Assembly: GCA_934045075.1 (NCBI GenBank)
Contig: OW203751.1
Location: 79,501 to 143,500, forward strand
Length of the DNA stretch: 64,000 bases
Origin: Yponomeuta sedellus
Taxonomy: Eukaryota; Arthropoda; Insecta; Lepidoptera; Yponomeutidae
Direction: 5' to 3'
Notes under the pieces: model-generated
What the model was told of the DNA's origin: nothing
What the model saw: only the letters and a program-made list of their open reading frames with translations
Databases searched by the model: none
Program-made: the position numbers and the translations under genes
Part shown: piece after piece, positions 36,741 to 49,035 of the stretch
Numbering within the stretch: position 1 is the stretch's first letter
How the letters are laid out: the number at the start of each line of letters is the position of its first letter

Positions 36741-37737
36741 GTGAGTGTTTTTAAGTTTCGGAATTGAGTACGATTCCATCCATAGTGATATCTGCGTTCG
36801 CCTTTGTCATCGTCTCTACATTTCCTGTACCATTGTAGATGGAACCAGCCACGTCATGAAAACAAAGCAGTACTTACATGTGACTGAAACAGCCACCGGA
36901 CTGACCAGTTCAGTGAAAACTAAAAATGATTAATCTATTTTCTCACTGAGTGTAAAGATAATATTAGTATTAAAATTCTTTATTGTACCAAGTTAATAGT
37001 GTACAATATACTGGCTTAATACTAATTAGTATTTTACTCTAGCCAACCAACGGGTTGGGTGACGGGAAAAGGTGATACCGGTGAAAGCAACAGATTTTTT
37101 GCGACAGACTTTTACAGTTACAGACTTTTTACGACTGCAACACCCCCACTATATAGGCACCTAGTCGTGTGTCGATCATCCAATTCCAGTCTGTTTTGAA
37201 ATTAACCCATATGGAATACCTTGCCGTCAAGGAAGAGGAAAATAGCGAGAAAACTTATTTAATTTAACTGATGTTAAATTCAACGTTAGACCAAAATAGT
37301 AATACATTTATTTTATGGCATACCACAGTAAAACTGACTCCTACAACATAAAAATAAAAACATCTATCTTACTTTGATACAGTTGGGTGTCGTTTCGTAA
37401 TTCAGGTAAACAAAGCCACAATACAACAATTTTGAGTTAAACGAGTCATAATTGAGTCAATTTCGGCCGAGGCTGGCTCCTGACTCTGTTAATTGAGTCG
37501 CAGTTCAATGTCGGTGTGGGATGTGCGAGTACTTCTATAACAGCAAATCCAACACTTGTTGTTGCTGAATTCTGTCACACTCAAGTTAGACTTGAGGACC
37601 TCAAGCTGGGGTGTCGTATTGCCCATAGCATACTCTACATACAAGTTACGCGTTTGATAAAAAAATACGCATAACTTACGAATTATACATATTTTAACCC
37701 CACTGCTTTTAAGATCTTGGTGTAATTTCAAATTGTT
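36741..37737. other. Noncoding stretch, possible intron
   Basis: No ORF or repeat recognised. If the exon at 36636 is real this would be intronic. Confidence 0.3.
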
Positions 37738-37850
37738 ATCAACCCTTTGTATGTCCCCACTGCTGGGGCACGGGTCTCTTCCTGCATGGTTTAGGCCATA
37801 CTCCACCACGGGGGCTAAGTCCGGATTGGTGGAGGATTGTAATTTTAAAT
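37738..37850 (-). mobile_element. 5S-derived SINE, 3' part
   Basis: Complement of the CCCCAGCAGTGGGG end and CACCACGGGGGC body of the family at 26540-26920; the head is missing. Confidence 0.8.
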
Positions 37851-37857
37851 TAATTAA

Positions 37858-37968
37858 TTAGAGATCACTTTTAGTGATAAGGCCGCCGTCTGTACTCTCA
37901 GGTTAAGAAATATCTGTGTAATTTCCATTTTTATGTACAATAAAGTGTTCTCTATCTATCTATCTTAT
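37858..37968 (+). mobile_element. LINE 3' end with (CTAT)n tail
   Basis: TTAGTGATAAGGCCGCC, GTACAATAAAGTG and CTATCTATCTATCTT. Inserted directly after the SINE piece. Same kind of end as at 27195-27333 and 60120-60200. Confidence 0.65.
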
Positions 37969-38319
37969 TACGAGTTATTTTATTAGTAATTTATTTGCTA
38001 CGGCCGAAATTATGTTTTTGAAAACGTAAATTTCTCCCTAAAAATACTTGTTTTGCTAAAAAAATATTTATACAGCGACTAGTGGTGGCTCCTACGTACC
38101 TGCATTGGTTTGGTGGAGTGACCACTTAGATACTGATATTTTCCAAAGTGGTAATCACAAATACACACACTAAAACATACATAGGCACATATCTTTTGTT
38201 TTTCGCATTGATTTTTAAAGTTATCTTATAAAAATATAAAATATATATAATGTAATGCAACTAAAAATTAAATATTCTAATTACTTACGTTTCAATTGCG
38301 TTTATGGTAGTAACATTAA
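37969..38319. other. AT-rich noncoding spacer
   Basis: Nothing recognised. Confidence 0.4.
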
Positions 38320-38545
38320 ATAACATTATAACATTACATTACATTTACATACTGGCACATACATTGCCGCTGGCCCCACACTAGGATACCCTGTGTCGTG
38401 GGAACCAGAAACAACGACATCACAAACATGTAAACATCCAAGACCTGTGGGTTTTTTTGTTCCCAGCCGGGATTCGAACCCGGGACCTCTTGCATGGTAG
38501 GTAGATGCGCTACCGCTACGCCACCAGAGGTCGTCAAACATAGGT
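38320..38545 (-). mobile_element. tRNA-derived SINE (family G, Gly-like head)
   Basis: Minus strand: GTGGCGTAGCGGTAGCGC (A box), GCATG loop, CGGGTTCGAATCCCGGCT (B box/T arm), then a body with TCTGGTTCCCACGACACAGG and TATCCTAGTGTGGGGCC. The head resembles tRNA-Gly, including a ...TACCATGC... region in place of the Gly anticodon loop. The second head is at 47868-47938; body pieces are at 60828-60905. Confidence 0.78.
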
Positions 38546-39489
38546 CGTCAAATTTTGGTAACCTATGTTTTAACACAATAAATTCATTCATTCAATCAAT
38601 CCATTTATTGACCTTGATTCGATATTTTAGGCACTAATCCAAATACCGCCGTCGATTTCTCGAAATAACCAAAACGCGGAGTGACGTAATGAGTTTACGG
38701 GAAATAAACAAACGTCAACTAGCGGTCGATACCGGCGTGGAGTCACTGGTCAACAGGAGGAGCAGTCTCCGCGGGGCTTTTCCCAGTGAGCAACGCATAT
38801 CATCATAACTACACACAAAATAACACACATCGGGGTAAATACGTGTGGGCCAATGCCGGCTGAGCTGCCGATACAAACATGTCGAAAGAAAGTTAAACTT
38901 TATGGTTTTACCACCGGTCTCGACTGGAAATCCCCATCAGTCTTACATGAAGTAAAAGTTACGTTAAAAATTATCTGACACTAAATAATCACATAATATT
39001 GATTTTATTACGTACAGTAGACAGCAAGGTAATCTTAATACTATTGTTCCTAAGTCGTCCTTAACGCAACAGTGTAGAGCGCACGCTTGTAAAGGTGGCT
39101 TGTAAAGGATGTTAGTGGCTGTCGACTGTACTAACTACACTTCTGCCAAACTCGATAAAGAATAGAGGTAAACAAACCAATTTAGGGTTACCACAACTCA
39201 CGTTTTACAAATCTTCTATTGTTTACATTATTAAAGCCTTTTACTTGCTAAGTATTTATCAAAAATTCCTATTGCAGCATATTTAACTAGAATCACTCAA
39301 ATAACATGCATATTACCTTGTCATTTCGAAAAAGTATAAAAAATACGACATTAATTTTACACGACAGCCCTACAGAAAAAGAAACATGGATGAAATTCGG
39401 GTGTGACAAACATTTTGGGAAATTTAGTTTATGCCAACAAGTGAAGATGAGTCGTTTGTCAATACGTGTATATGGCATAAGTATATAGC
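38546..39489. other. Noncoding spacer
   Basis: No gene or repeat ends recognised. The AT content is typical of the region. Confidence 0.35.
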
Positions 39490-39828
39490 ATATATGTGTG
39501 ACAAAATGGCACAAGACAAAAATATAGATTGCCCCCATATCATTGTGAATTAAATCCGATAGAAATCATATGGGGACAAGTAAAAGGCCATGTTGCTGCC
39601 AAACATAAAACTTTTTAAATGGCCAAACTAAATAAAGGTCCTGTTAGATGAGGCAATAAGTAAAATTACTCCAGCAGCATTGCAACGTTGTGTTGAACAC
39701 GTATTTAAAGAATAGAAGAAAACGCCGAATTTGATGGTGTAATGGATAATGTCATTGATGAATTTATAATTCAAGTCTCCGGAGACACAAATTCATCCTC
39801 CTCTTTGGTCAGTGACAGTGACGATTAG
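39490..39828 (+). pseudogene. Degraded transposase, Tc1/mariner/IS630-type C-terminal region
   Basis: Across frames one can read the conserved CELNPIE-IWGQVK-HVA motif of DDE transposases (around 39540-39600), a piece ITPAALQRCVEHVFKE (39668-39714), and an acidic, Ser-rich tail (FIIQVSGDTNSSSSLVSDSDD) ending at a TAG at 39828. At least two frameshifts and several stops interrupt it. It is an old copy. The family is clear from motifs; the exact lineage is not. Confidence 0.65.
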
Positions 39829-41086
39829 TGTGAACATATGAATAAAAATATATACAAAGAACTTTCTTTTATTGCAATATTTGCAGTAGGTTCCAATCTT
39901 CTCATTTCCATAGTAGCATCTACAGGTACTTATTAATATTATAAAGTTGAAGAGTTTATATGTTTTTTGCTTAAACGCGCTTAATTCTATAAGGAAAATC
40001 ATGCGGCATGGCTCGCGTAGATGTTTGTTAAATCTGTGTGTCATATTTTATACTTCAGTGTTGTCATATGTCATATTCAAATCGGTTAAGCCTATCACTA
40101 TAAAATCATAACCATATAAACATAAATAAGCATTTTACATTAGTAGGAGGAACGATTATTATATTTTGTATGAAAATGATTTCTATAAAAGGTTGTTAAC
40201 ATCTGCCTTTTAGGTGTAAACAAGTCGTTGCCTAGCAAAGGTTTGTTTATCGCCATTCGTTATCGAATTTGGCTCAGGTAAAGTTATTTATTCGTGCTTT
40301 CGCAAGTCGCGTATTTTTGCGTAAAGATGGCCAAAGTGGATTTATTTTCCCGCCTTTGTCCCCACCACTACACGAGGGCCTGAAGGCAGAGTTTTACATT
40401 TTTCATTGTACATTGACGTTCAGCAAACAAAATATAAATTCTTTACGAATATTTTATTTGTAAAAAAGGTTCTTTTCGACTATTCCTTAAAGCCTTCCCG
40501 ACCGACTAATTCCTGTTGATTTTACTGCATTTCTGTTACTAATTTTCGTATATTCTGCCTAATATCAGTCACTCCTGTTTTTTCCTGCTTCCTCGTATGT
40601 TCTAAGTTTGCCCTAACATTTTCTTGGTATTCTCACCCTCGTCATTTGCTCTCGCTGTAAATTTATACTTGTTTCGCCCCCATACTACTCTGACAAGTTC
40701 TGGCCGTAGACTTCTCTTTATACTCAGTTTTTTTAAATACTCGTAGCTTGTTTGCTAGTTTCATGTTTATTCTGTGATAGGCACTTGTCGCTGTAATTGC
40801 TCCCACTTTCTCTTCGACCACGCTTGTTCGTTCAATTTGTCGTTTCATAAAACTACAATCCGTAGTTTATGAAAGAGAGTTTTCTTGTTGGTTACTCGAC
40901 TTTGCAATGTACATAAAATTATCATAGTAAACTACAAAATGTAGCAGTTCTATAAACCAAGCGGCTGCTGTCAACGTTACAATTTTCATACAAACTTTAA
41001 GCAATTTAGCAGACTGCTTGCGTTGCGTTCTCAGCGTATTCCAAATACCAATTTAAAAAATATATTCAAACAATTGGCTGGCGGTA
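39829..41086. other. Noncoding stretch
   Basis: No gene recognised. The sequence is AT-rich with occasional pyrimidine-rich runs (40480-40640). Confidence 0.35.
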
Positions 41087-41310
41087 GCCCAGTGGGAACA
41101 ATGGACTCGGAAGCGAGAGACACAGGTTTGATGCCCAGTGTGGGCTGGTAACAATGTCTTTTTTTCTAAGCTATGTACATTTATGTGAAGTTCAAATACC
41201 TCATCGCTTGAAATTTCCAATCCGCGGTGGGCACGCGTGGTAACTATGCCCACACTATCTCTCTCAGAGAAGGACTGTGCTCTGCAGTGGGTCGTTTTCA
41301 AGCTACACAA
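41080..41310 (+). mobile_element. tRNA-derived SINE (third family)
   Basis: The head GGCGGTAGCCCAGTGGGAAC has an A-box pattern, and GGTTTGATGCCC is B-box-like. The body has GGTGGGCACGCGTGGTAAC and CTCTCAGAGAAGGACTGTGC, CTGCAGTGGG at the end. The same end is seen at 59150-59245 and 43555-43600. Confidence 0.7.
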
Positions 41311-41969
41311 AACATCATTTAAATAATTTTTTTGTGAAATAATACCATATAAACTCAATATTTACCAAAGGCACGTCGTAGTTGTTAGTTTCAGAATTAA
41401 TAGATTGGCGTTGAAGGCGCTAGAGCCACGTAAAGCCTACATTAAACCCATTTTATTATTTACATTGTTATTATGGAAATATCCCTTCAGGGCCGACACT
41501 GTGGTTTCCTTGAAACGGTATATGTTATCAATGTGAGCTGTAAAGGAATCTTTACTACTGTGCTACTGTCAACAAAGTGCGTTCTTGCGTCCTGCGCAAC
41601 CTTTACGTACTTTTAAGTACGTGTTTACAGATAGCGGAGCAGGGCAGATAGCAGCAAAAGGTCTTCCATTCGAAATCAAGTCGAAGTCAAAGTCCAAAAT
41701 TGTTATCCACTATAAGAACGAATTATTTAAGTATATTGAACGTTCACTAAGTATAGTGAACGTCAAAGTTGTTGGTTTCACAATTAAGACATTACGTGGA
41801 GCAGAAGCTACCAAAAAAACTCTACATTTATTATTCTAAGAACAGGTTTTAACTTAAAGTTACCCAGCAATAGACATCGTCACCGTTAACAAAAATAAAA
41901 TGAAATAATATTTATTATCGTGAAGAATAATACACAGAGGCAAATATAATTAATTAAGCAGTGTCCTAA
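41311..41969. other. Noncoding spacer
   Basis: An 84-codon open frame at 41585-41839 has no recognised homology. Nothing else is seen. Confidence 0.35.
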
Positions 41970-42335
41970 TGAAGCGCTCGCGGCCTAGTCTGACCTCGTG
42001 ATTGGAATCAATCACTCGAGTTAAGCAACAACAGGCGCGGTCAGGTGCAGGATGGGTGACCGTTCCGTGGCTATCGCTGGTGGCATTTTTCCGAGCGCTT
42101 CCGTGCTTCGCAAGGCACGCTAAGCCGTTGGTGCCGGCTGTCATGTAATGGCAGTCGTTAAGCCATGCCAGAGGCCTTATGGGCGGCTTGAGAACTTCTG
42201 ACAGTAAAGTCAGCCCCTGTCTTACAATCCTCCACCGACCCGGACTTGCCCCCGTGGTGGAGTATGGCCTAACCTTCCTGCGATGCAGGGAGAGTCCCGT
42301 GCCCCAGCAGTGGGGACATACAAGGGTTGATATCG
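41970..42335 (+). mobile_element. 5S rRNA-derived SINE, full copy
   Basis: The head GTTAAGCAACAACAGGCGCG and GGATGGGTGACCG is closer to 5S rRNA than the first copy (GACCG kept). Body and 3' end are as in the family, with GTGCCCCAGCAGTGGGG near 42300. Confidence 0.88.
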
Positions 42336-42384
42336 CAGCAGTGAAGCTTAGACTCATAAGGATTTAACATGTGTAAATGACAGC

Positions 42385-42480
42385 AACGGTGACCCCACAC
42401 TAGGCACAGCCTGCATCGTGGACGCCACAACATAATTGGGCACTATATCGACACTACATTGCGGCAGTCAATATATTATT
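42385..42480 (-). repeat. Family G SINE body fragment, degraded
   Basis: CCCCACACTAGGCACAGCCT and ATCGTGGACGCCACAAC resemble the CACTAGGATACCCTGTGTCG segment at 38378. A comparable piece is at 49245-49300. Confidence 0.5.
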
Positions 42481-42714
42481 TAAATACCATACACGGTCGT
42501 CTTCTAAATAATCGCTAATGCTATGACAGGATAATTTTTATGAATCATCTGAACAAAGAATGAAAGTTGAATGCCGAATGAATGATTTTAATAATGTAAT
42601 GTTATCATGCTGAACGCACATTCAGGTGTGTTGGTGTCATGGTTTGAATTAACCATTTTTATGTCATTTAATCTACATAATTGATCTCCGTAATACTGTT
42701 CCGTGTATCTAATC

Positions 42715-43080
42715 GTTATCAACCCTTGTACGTCCCCACTGCTGGGGCAGGGGTCTCTTCCTGCATCGCAGGAAGGTTAAGCCATACTCCACCACAGGGG
42801 CCAAGTCCGGGTTGGTGGAGGATTGTAAGACAGTGGCGGGCCTTACTGTCAGAAGTTATCAAGCCGCCCATAAGGCTTCTGACATGCCTTAACGACTGCC
42901 ATTATATGACAGCCGGCACCAACGGTTTAACGTGCCTTGCAAAGCACGGAAGCGCTCGGAAAAATGCCACTGGCGATAGTCACGGGACGGTCACCCATCC
43001 TGCCCCTGACTGCGCCTGTTGTTGCTTAACCAAGTGATTGATTCCAATCATTCAGTTTGCCTAAGGCACGAGCGCTTCGT
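42715..43080 (-). mobile_element. 5S rRNA-derived SINE, full copy
   Basis: Minus-strand copy with the 5S-like head at 42960-43040 (complement of GGATGGGTGACCG) and the CCCCAGCAGTGGGG end at 42740. Confidence 0.87.
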
Positions 43081-43191
43081 GTATCTATTAAATCTAATAA
43101 ATAAAACATAAACGTTGATTTGGTTCATTCGGCATCTTAATTTATTTCAAAATGAAAAAAATAGCGTAACGTCTAACCAATTATTCGCAGC

Positions 43192-43335
43192 GTATTCTTC
43201 TTCAGGCTATATTAGTCCTCTGCTGGACATAGCCCTCCCCTAATGAGCGCCATAGCGCCCTGTCCTCAGCTTGCCGCGTCCAGCATCTGCCTGCAGTTTT
43301 TCGCAGATCGCCATCCCACCTGGTCGGAGGGCGTT
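43192..43335 (-). mobile_element. Repeat family B, minus copy
   Basis: CTTCAGGCTATATTAGTCC and CTGGACATAGCCCTCCCC are the complement of the 32590-32786 end. Its far part differs (CCTGCAGTTTTTCGCAGATC) and may belong to a longer source element. Confidence 0.65.
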
Positions 43336-43469
43336 CTACACTACGTTTTCCGAGTCGCGGTCTTCACTCAAGAACACGTTTACTCCAATTTATTATTAAT
43401 AAAGGCTATTTATAAAGCACCACTGCCTTAAAACACTCCATAAACAACAGTATAAACCGTCTTTTGTTG

Positions 43470-43605
43470 GTACAGCGGTGGTAGCGGAGCGGTTATAGTA
43501 GCAAGACCACTCGCTAATGTGAAGGAAAACATCGTGAGGAAACCTAAATATCTGTCTGTCCACTCTGTCTCAGAGAAGGCCTGTGCCCTCCAGTGGGACG
43601 TATAT
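43470..43605 (+). mobile_element. Family A SINE, rearranged partial copy
   Basis: AGCGGTGGTAGCGGAGCGGT head directly followed by the body motif GTGAAGGAAAACATCGTGAG, then TCTCAGAGAAGGCCTGTGCC of the third family. The B box is missing. Confidence 0.65.
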
Positions 43606-44635
43606 AGACCATATATAAAATATACTAAATGTATTGTATGTATCTTAAATCCCAGTGAGTTCAATGCAATGCCATTCCAATTGAAGTCGCAGACAAAACC
43701 GCGTGTGAAATGTTGAATCTATTTCGGTCGAAGGAAATGAGTAAGTAGTTTAAACTGAAGACGTCATCGGCACCACCAACCGTTTCTTTGTCCCTCATCG
43801 ATCGACCCGAAATAAGTGCGACCACTCCAAGTTGAAGGTCGCTCTAGGTAACAGTTATATTTGTAAAGCTTTTATCGCGGTTTTCCGTGTGAATGCGATT
43901 AATTGAGCTATCGCTATCGCGCAGGCCATCGCCGGTGCGTGCGGCGGCAGGACGGGCGCTAGCAAGGGCCAAAGGTCTGTCCACATTACCAGGGGCCTAG
44001 GGTTTCATCAATCTAGACATAGACATCATTTATTGGTAATATTCATTAGAAGTCAAGATTAAACTCCGTACATAATAACAATCCAATTTAGAAATAACAA
44101 TCAAATTTACAAATGTCAAAAAGAAATAAAAAAAAATATTACATGTCAATATCATAAGAATCTATGAGGTCAATCAATTATGCTTGGTCTGTGTATAAGC
44201 GTAAAAATACATGATATTTTATAAATTTTGTAATAAAGATAAAAAAAATAATAATAATACATATGTAAAGTAATTTACCTAATTATTATTATTATTAAAA
44301 AGCTACGATATTACGATACAATACGCTAAATATTATAAGCTTCTCTGCTAAGTCACTTTTATAGATTAGGAATTCGTCATGCGTATAAAATACCGCTCTA
44401 ATATTGATTGATTGAAACCCTATAAAAGGGGTGCATGAAGGAGCCTCTCCGAGAGATGTACTCACTGAGCCCGTACCTCTGGTGCACCCTGGCCAGCAAT
44501 CAGCGAGTACCTTATATATATTGGCAAATCCTTTTACCATGATGACTTGCTATCGACACGCAAAAAAATCTAATATATGTGATTTATTTAATACTAACGC
44601 TAGAGGCATTTTTCCGAGCGATAGAAAATAAGATC
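43606..44635. other. Noncoding stretch
   Basis: 43900-43980 is locally GC-rich without ORF. The remainder is AT-rich, with an ATTATT microsatellite near 44284. Confidence 0.35.
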
Positions 44636-44775
44636 TAGAACGATAGTAACTTCTGGCAGTAAGACCAGCCACTAGTCATGTAAGCCTCAACCAATCCGGA
44701 CTTGGCCCCCGTGGTGGAGTATGGCCTACACCTTCCTCAGGGAAGAGAACCGTGCCCTTTGGTGAGGATATAATG
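44636..44775 (+). mobile_element. 5S-derived SINE, degraded 3' part
   Basis: GGACTTGGCCCCCGTGGTGG and AGTATGGCCTACACCTTCC place it in the family; the head is missing and the 3' end has decayed. Confidence 0.7.
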
Positions 44776-45744
44776 TTTATGTTTGTTATTTGTTCACGTC
44801 TAATCTGCTGGGGTGATTTTAATAAAATTTGGTATGGAGTTAGCCGACACCTTGGATTAACACATAGACTATGTTTCACTGCGGGAAAATATCTTATTCC
44901 TATGGGAAAATTGATAAACCACGGGTAACACCGCGGGGCACAGCTAGTGACTAAAGTAATAATACACCTCTACGATCGAATCGGTGAGCGCTTGTCAATC
45001 CTATAACCGGTTTGTGGTAATCACTCAATTATATTTATTACCATATTGTTTATTTTACTGTACCATTGATATAATACGACTTATTTTGTACTAGCTAGGT
45101 AAACACCGTGACTTGGTTCAAGTAAAGATATAATTTGATTTTCGTCTGTCAGGGATGACGCATTCTTATGGACCAACGTCCCATTTTGTCTCAAAAAGTG
45201 ATGACGTCATAGACGTAAATAATTTTGACTTAGGGATCATTAGGAAACTAAATACTCAGCCCTGGGTCTACGATTTTTTCAAACCGGGGCAAAACCTTGA
45301 AAGTGGAGCCCCCCTTCAGTGTTTGAGAAAAACTTAAAACTGCCAATGTGTAGCATTTTTGGGACCATTTGTAAAAAAAGTAATAATCCTTTAATAATTT
45401 TAAACTTTTTATTATTTAATGAGTAATAACTCTAATTTGTGACTTAAAACAGAAAAACGGAAAAAATATATAACCAGGAAAAACTACAACTGTACACGGC
45501 GTGCTTTTTTAAAATTCTTTTGTTAAGATATTTAAAAATTCTTGTCTCAAGGATTTGGCGCCCCCATGAAACTGCCGCCCGGGGCAAGTGCCCCGGTTTG
45601 CCCTCCCCTTAGATCCGGGGCTGTAAATACCTCGTCTTTCGTTAACGAAATAAAAAATCGTAGCACTAGTATAGTAACAACGGTCGTACGGTCGTTCGTT
45701 GCACTTCCTGTCGAACTTTACAAAATATTTGGTGTCGTGCCATC
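44776..45744. other. Noncoding stretch
   Basis: AT-rich, no gene. 45555-45620 (CCGCCCGGGGCAAGTGCCCC) looks like part of an old repeat. Confidence 0.35.
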
Positions 45745-45779
45745 AATGGCACGCGTGCCCCTGGTTCGCCACCCCTGAC
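45745..45779 (-). repeat. hAT-like terminal repeat
   Basis: Minus strand: CAGGGGTGGCGAACCAGGGG, the consensus start of many hAT elements. The partner end was not located. Confidence 0.45.
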
Positions 45780-46431
45780 CTATGCTATGGTTGGAATTAA
45801 CATATAATAGTTATTAATGATATTAGGGCGGTAAGTTGATGCATTCAAATTAGTAGACGAATATGTATGCCTCACCATAGTCACGAGTAAGTAAACATCA
45901 CTCCGCACGTGTATCATACAACGTTTTTCCACACAATCGCGAGAAACAGTGCAAAAGCTAAATGAAACAAACTTTATCACTCGAATAATCGCGTCGCGTA
46001 TAAACTTTGACGTTTATAAATTGAAAATGGCGGGCATAGATCAATAATTTGGCGGGCATTTCCAATGGCGCCACGTGAGCGTGGTGAAAATTAGAACTAT
46101 TTTGCGTGTCAACATTGCTTCAGTAACGTTTTGAGCAAAATCTTGGCAAACTCGGATAAGGAGATTCGATCATCACCCTTTATTTGGACTCGTAAGGTTC
46201 TTAATGTAATGTTCTTCTTGGTGGACTTTTATGGAAATTAAAAACCGTAAATACGCGCGCCGCCGTCAATGGAGCGTGAGGTAAAACAATTACCTATTTG
46301 AGCTTACCTCCTTACAGCACGGTTTAATGCGTATTTTATTTTACTTTTAACGATTTTTTTTAATGCGTACATGCTTCTTAAATGCAGTTTAAGATTTCTA
46401 TAATATTGCCGTTGATATTGCATAATGTTAT
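45780..46431. other. AT-rich noncoding spacer
   Basis: Nothing recognised. Confidence 0.4.
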
Positions 46432-46444
46432 TATGTCAAAAAAC

Positions 46445-46810
46445 ATAATTTTAAAAAACCTATTTAGTGGCTGAAAATTCCACCCATGCCGGGATTCGAA
46501 CCCGCGACCTCTGGCTATCCGTGCCAGCGCTCTATCCAACTGAGCTAATGGGCGACTCACATCAGTGAAATTCGGCATCAGTGAAATTTCGAAGCTCTTT
46601 ACACTATTCTCTGTATTACGTACAGGCAGCGACATCTGGCTGAAATAGATTACATCACTTACAGCCCCGACTACCTTGCAGTTAGGTTTTTAACATCGGA
46701 ATGGGTTCGAATCCCGGCATGGGTGTAATTTTTAGCCTATAAATAGGTTTTTAAAAATTGTCCTTAGCACGGGTTAGTGCATTAAAAATAAAAATAGTAT
46801 AATTAGTAAG
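46445..46810 (-). mobile_element. Fold-back SINE, full-length reference copy with long target duplication
   Basis: TATGTCAAAAAAC is at 46432-46444 and 46811-46823; the similarity runs on to about 21 bases with two mismatches. On the minus strand the element starts with the CACTAACCCGTGCTAAGG end (46780-46760 region). It then has a left arm that is the reverse complement of its own 3' end, including ATGCCGGGATTCGAACCC. A leader follows (CTAACTGCAAGGTAGTCGGG, ATGTCGCTGCCTGTACGTAA), then a full tRNA-like cloverleaf (46484-46556), and the end GCCACTAAATAGG. The tRNA-like part is thus near the 3' end, not at the 5' end as in ordinary SINEs. Confidence 0.85.
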
Positions 46811-46823
46811 TATGTCAAAAAAC

Positions 46824-47756
46824 GTGATTTTCGTTTTTCATTTAAATTAAAGTAAAACCGAATTCTGAAGAGTAAGACATTATCCAGCTTGAGTAGGTAA
46901 GAATTATAATGTCTTGCTATCTTTGTATATTTTAAATTTTTCATACAAATTTGATGAAAAAACGTCAATATAATTTTTTGACATGGGACATTTTGGAATA
47001 TGGACGACAATATTTCACATCGCGCGCCATTTTGAACATAATAACGTCTAAGTGCGCGGGCGGCGGCGGCGTCGACAAAGCTGGTTAAGCTAAGCAGGTT
47101 ACTGGCCGAGTTCGCCACTGCCAAGGACTAGGGTTCAGGGTTTCGGAACTGGTTTTGCAATACTAGTTAGCGAGCTTAGGATTACATCGCCCACCGCTAC
47201 CTGCGAGAAATGTTGCTAGTGGCGAATCTTTAGCGAAGGTACTAGTTGGTCACGATTTAAAGTTTTGAATCAAGTACCTTAGTCCGTGTCTACCGCTGAT
47301 ATACGAGTACACTTGAGTACGCAACTGCGGAGTAAAACCAAACCAGCAGTTTGTTGAACAAAATAGACAAAAAAAAAGAAGTTGGTTCTTAATTCTGTAT
47401 TTCTATCTATTTTATTTGATGTAACATCTTCCATCAATAAATGAATAAAGCAAGACGCAGTTTTGTTTGCACGAATAGAATAGAAAAGGTTTTAATCACA
47501 AATTAATTTAACACAGTATAAGGATAATTAAACTTAAGAACGACACCACAAAGTGATACGTCGGCCATCAAATCGTGACAGAATTGTGAAGTTTGCGATA
47601 GCAATACGTATAGAATTTGCCAACTGACCAATAGCGCCAAATTCCATAGGGCAGTAGGAATCTTTTCGGATTTGGTGCGCGTAATCCTGGCCTCTGGATA
47701 ACATGATTTTCACCATCTGCCCACCATCTCTATCGTTGTGACTCTCTGCTCCACTT
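46824..47756. other. Noncoding stretch
   Basis: No gene. 47040-47300 is moderately GC-rich, with no recognisable motif. Confidence 0.35.
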
Positions 47757-47805
47757 TAGATATGGAGCTCTGAGAACACCTTAATGTTCTCAGAGCTCCA
47801 TATCT
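47757..47805. repeat. Perfect 20-bp hairpin
   Basis: ATATGGAGCTCTGAGAACA pairs with its complement around CCTTAA. A recent fold-back or a protein/RNA structure; no adjacent gene. Confidence 0.85.
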
Positions 47806-47867
47806 CCATATAATTCATTGAGTCTAAAACTAAACGTAGGTTTTATAGTGAATAACTTTTAATTTGA

Positions 47868-48075
47868 CGACCTCTGTGGCGTAGCGGTAGCGCGTCTGCC
47901 TGCCATGCAAGAGGTACGGGGTTCGAATCCCGGCTGGAAAAAAAAACCATCGTCGCTATAAACCATCCTCTCAGCTTAGTCAGCCTAGCTCATGGGAAAG
48001 AACTGACTGGTAATGTCAACGCGCAAGCCAACTAAGCCGCGGGTTTCCCCGCGATGTTTTCCTTCACAGTTAGCG
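47868..48075 (+). mobile_element. Family G SINE head joined to an inverted SINE body
   Basis: The tRNA-Gly-like head 47868-47938 keeps both boxes (GTGGCGTAGCGGTAGCGC, GGGTTCGAATCCCGGCT). After an A-run comes, in reverse orientation, body sequence of the 33840/55270 repeat and the GATGTTTTCCTTCAC core of family A. It is a chimera or nested insertion. As a tRNA gene it is not credible: it lacks a closing acceptor stem. Confidence 0.65.
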
Positions 48076-48940
48076 TCGTCCTGCTACAAGAGCTATATAT
48101 GTGTATGGAGGGAGATGTAGTGCGTGCAAAACCGCTCACCGCTAGTGCCGCTACCGGTACAAGTTCACGGCAACAACGTGCCAGAAGAACCGGTCTTGCC
48201 TCAATTCCGCAGCAAACACGACCTTATCGCGCGGACAATAACCTCTAAATTGGCATGTGGCGCGAACACGCGATCAGAACTCAAGAGCGACCACTGCGAT
48301 CACGGCGAACTGCGCCTTACGTCGATGATATAAGTGTCAGAACAGCGTGTGCGGGCGAGCAATTTGCATGGGAATCATCGACCTGCAGCGTGACGTCATT
48401 GCTGGCTGCATCTAAAATTTCTTTGATACTTTAGTAATGTTTAAATAAATAGTTGACAGGTAACTACTAGCTAAATATTAAAAAAAATAACACGTTGATA
48501 CTGGCCAATATATTTTTTTTTTATTTGTCGTCAGTGCCCTCTACTTAACATAACGACTTTAGCCCACATCGGCCTCTAAATTGAACATGATCATTGAGCA
48601 AAATTGACAGATACAAAGCCCGACCACCCACTGACTTAAGGCGCTTCGGGTGCTATATAAATAGCGCAAAATGGCAAAAAATCATAGCTTCTTTTATAAT
48701 ACATTTTTATATTTTAATTTAAAATTTAACATCTGAAATCTTAACCTAGAATCAACAACCAAGGACTTTAATACTTGTGTGAGAAAATGCGCGACGGCAA
48801 TAATGAAATCTTATACGTAACATAGGTGGCAACTAATGTATTAGATTTAATATGACTTGAGAAGACATGTGCAGAGAGAAGTTTTTTTTCCGCTTAGGGA
48901 AAAAAAAAACTATATTTAGCCGTGCCACTCACTAACTTTC
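48076..48940. other. Noncoding stretch
   Basis: 48120-48350 is GC-richer with no ORF of note; the remainder is AT-rich. Confidence 0.35.
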
Positions 48941-49035
48941 CTTCAGAAAACATCGTGAGAAAACCCTAGAGTCTGAAGTGTTAACTTACCTCAGCGTTTG
49001 CTGCGTAGGACAATGGCCTAATTATAAAAACTCTG
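48941..49035 (+). repeat. Family A SINE body fragment
   Basis: AAACATCGTGAGAAAACCCT, CTCAGCGTTTGCTGCGTAGG and AATGGCCTAATTATAA match the body of the copies at 19978 and 57112. Confidence 0.65.
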
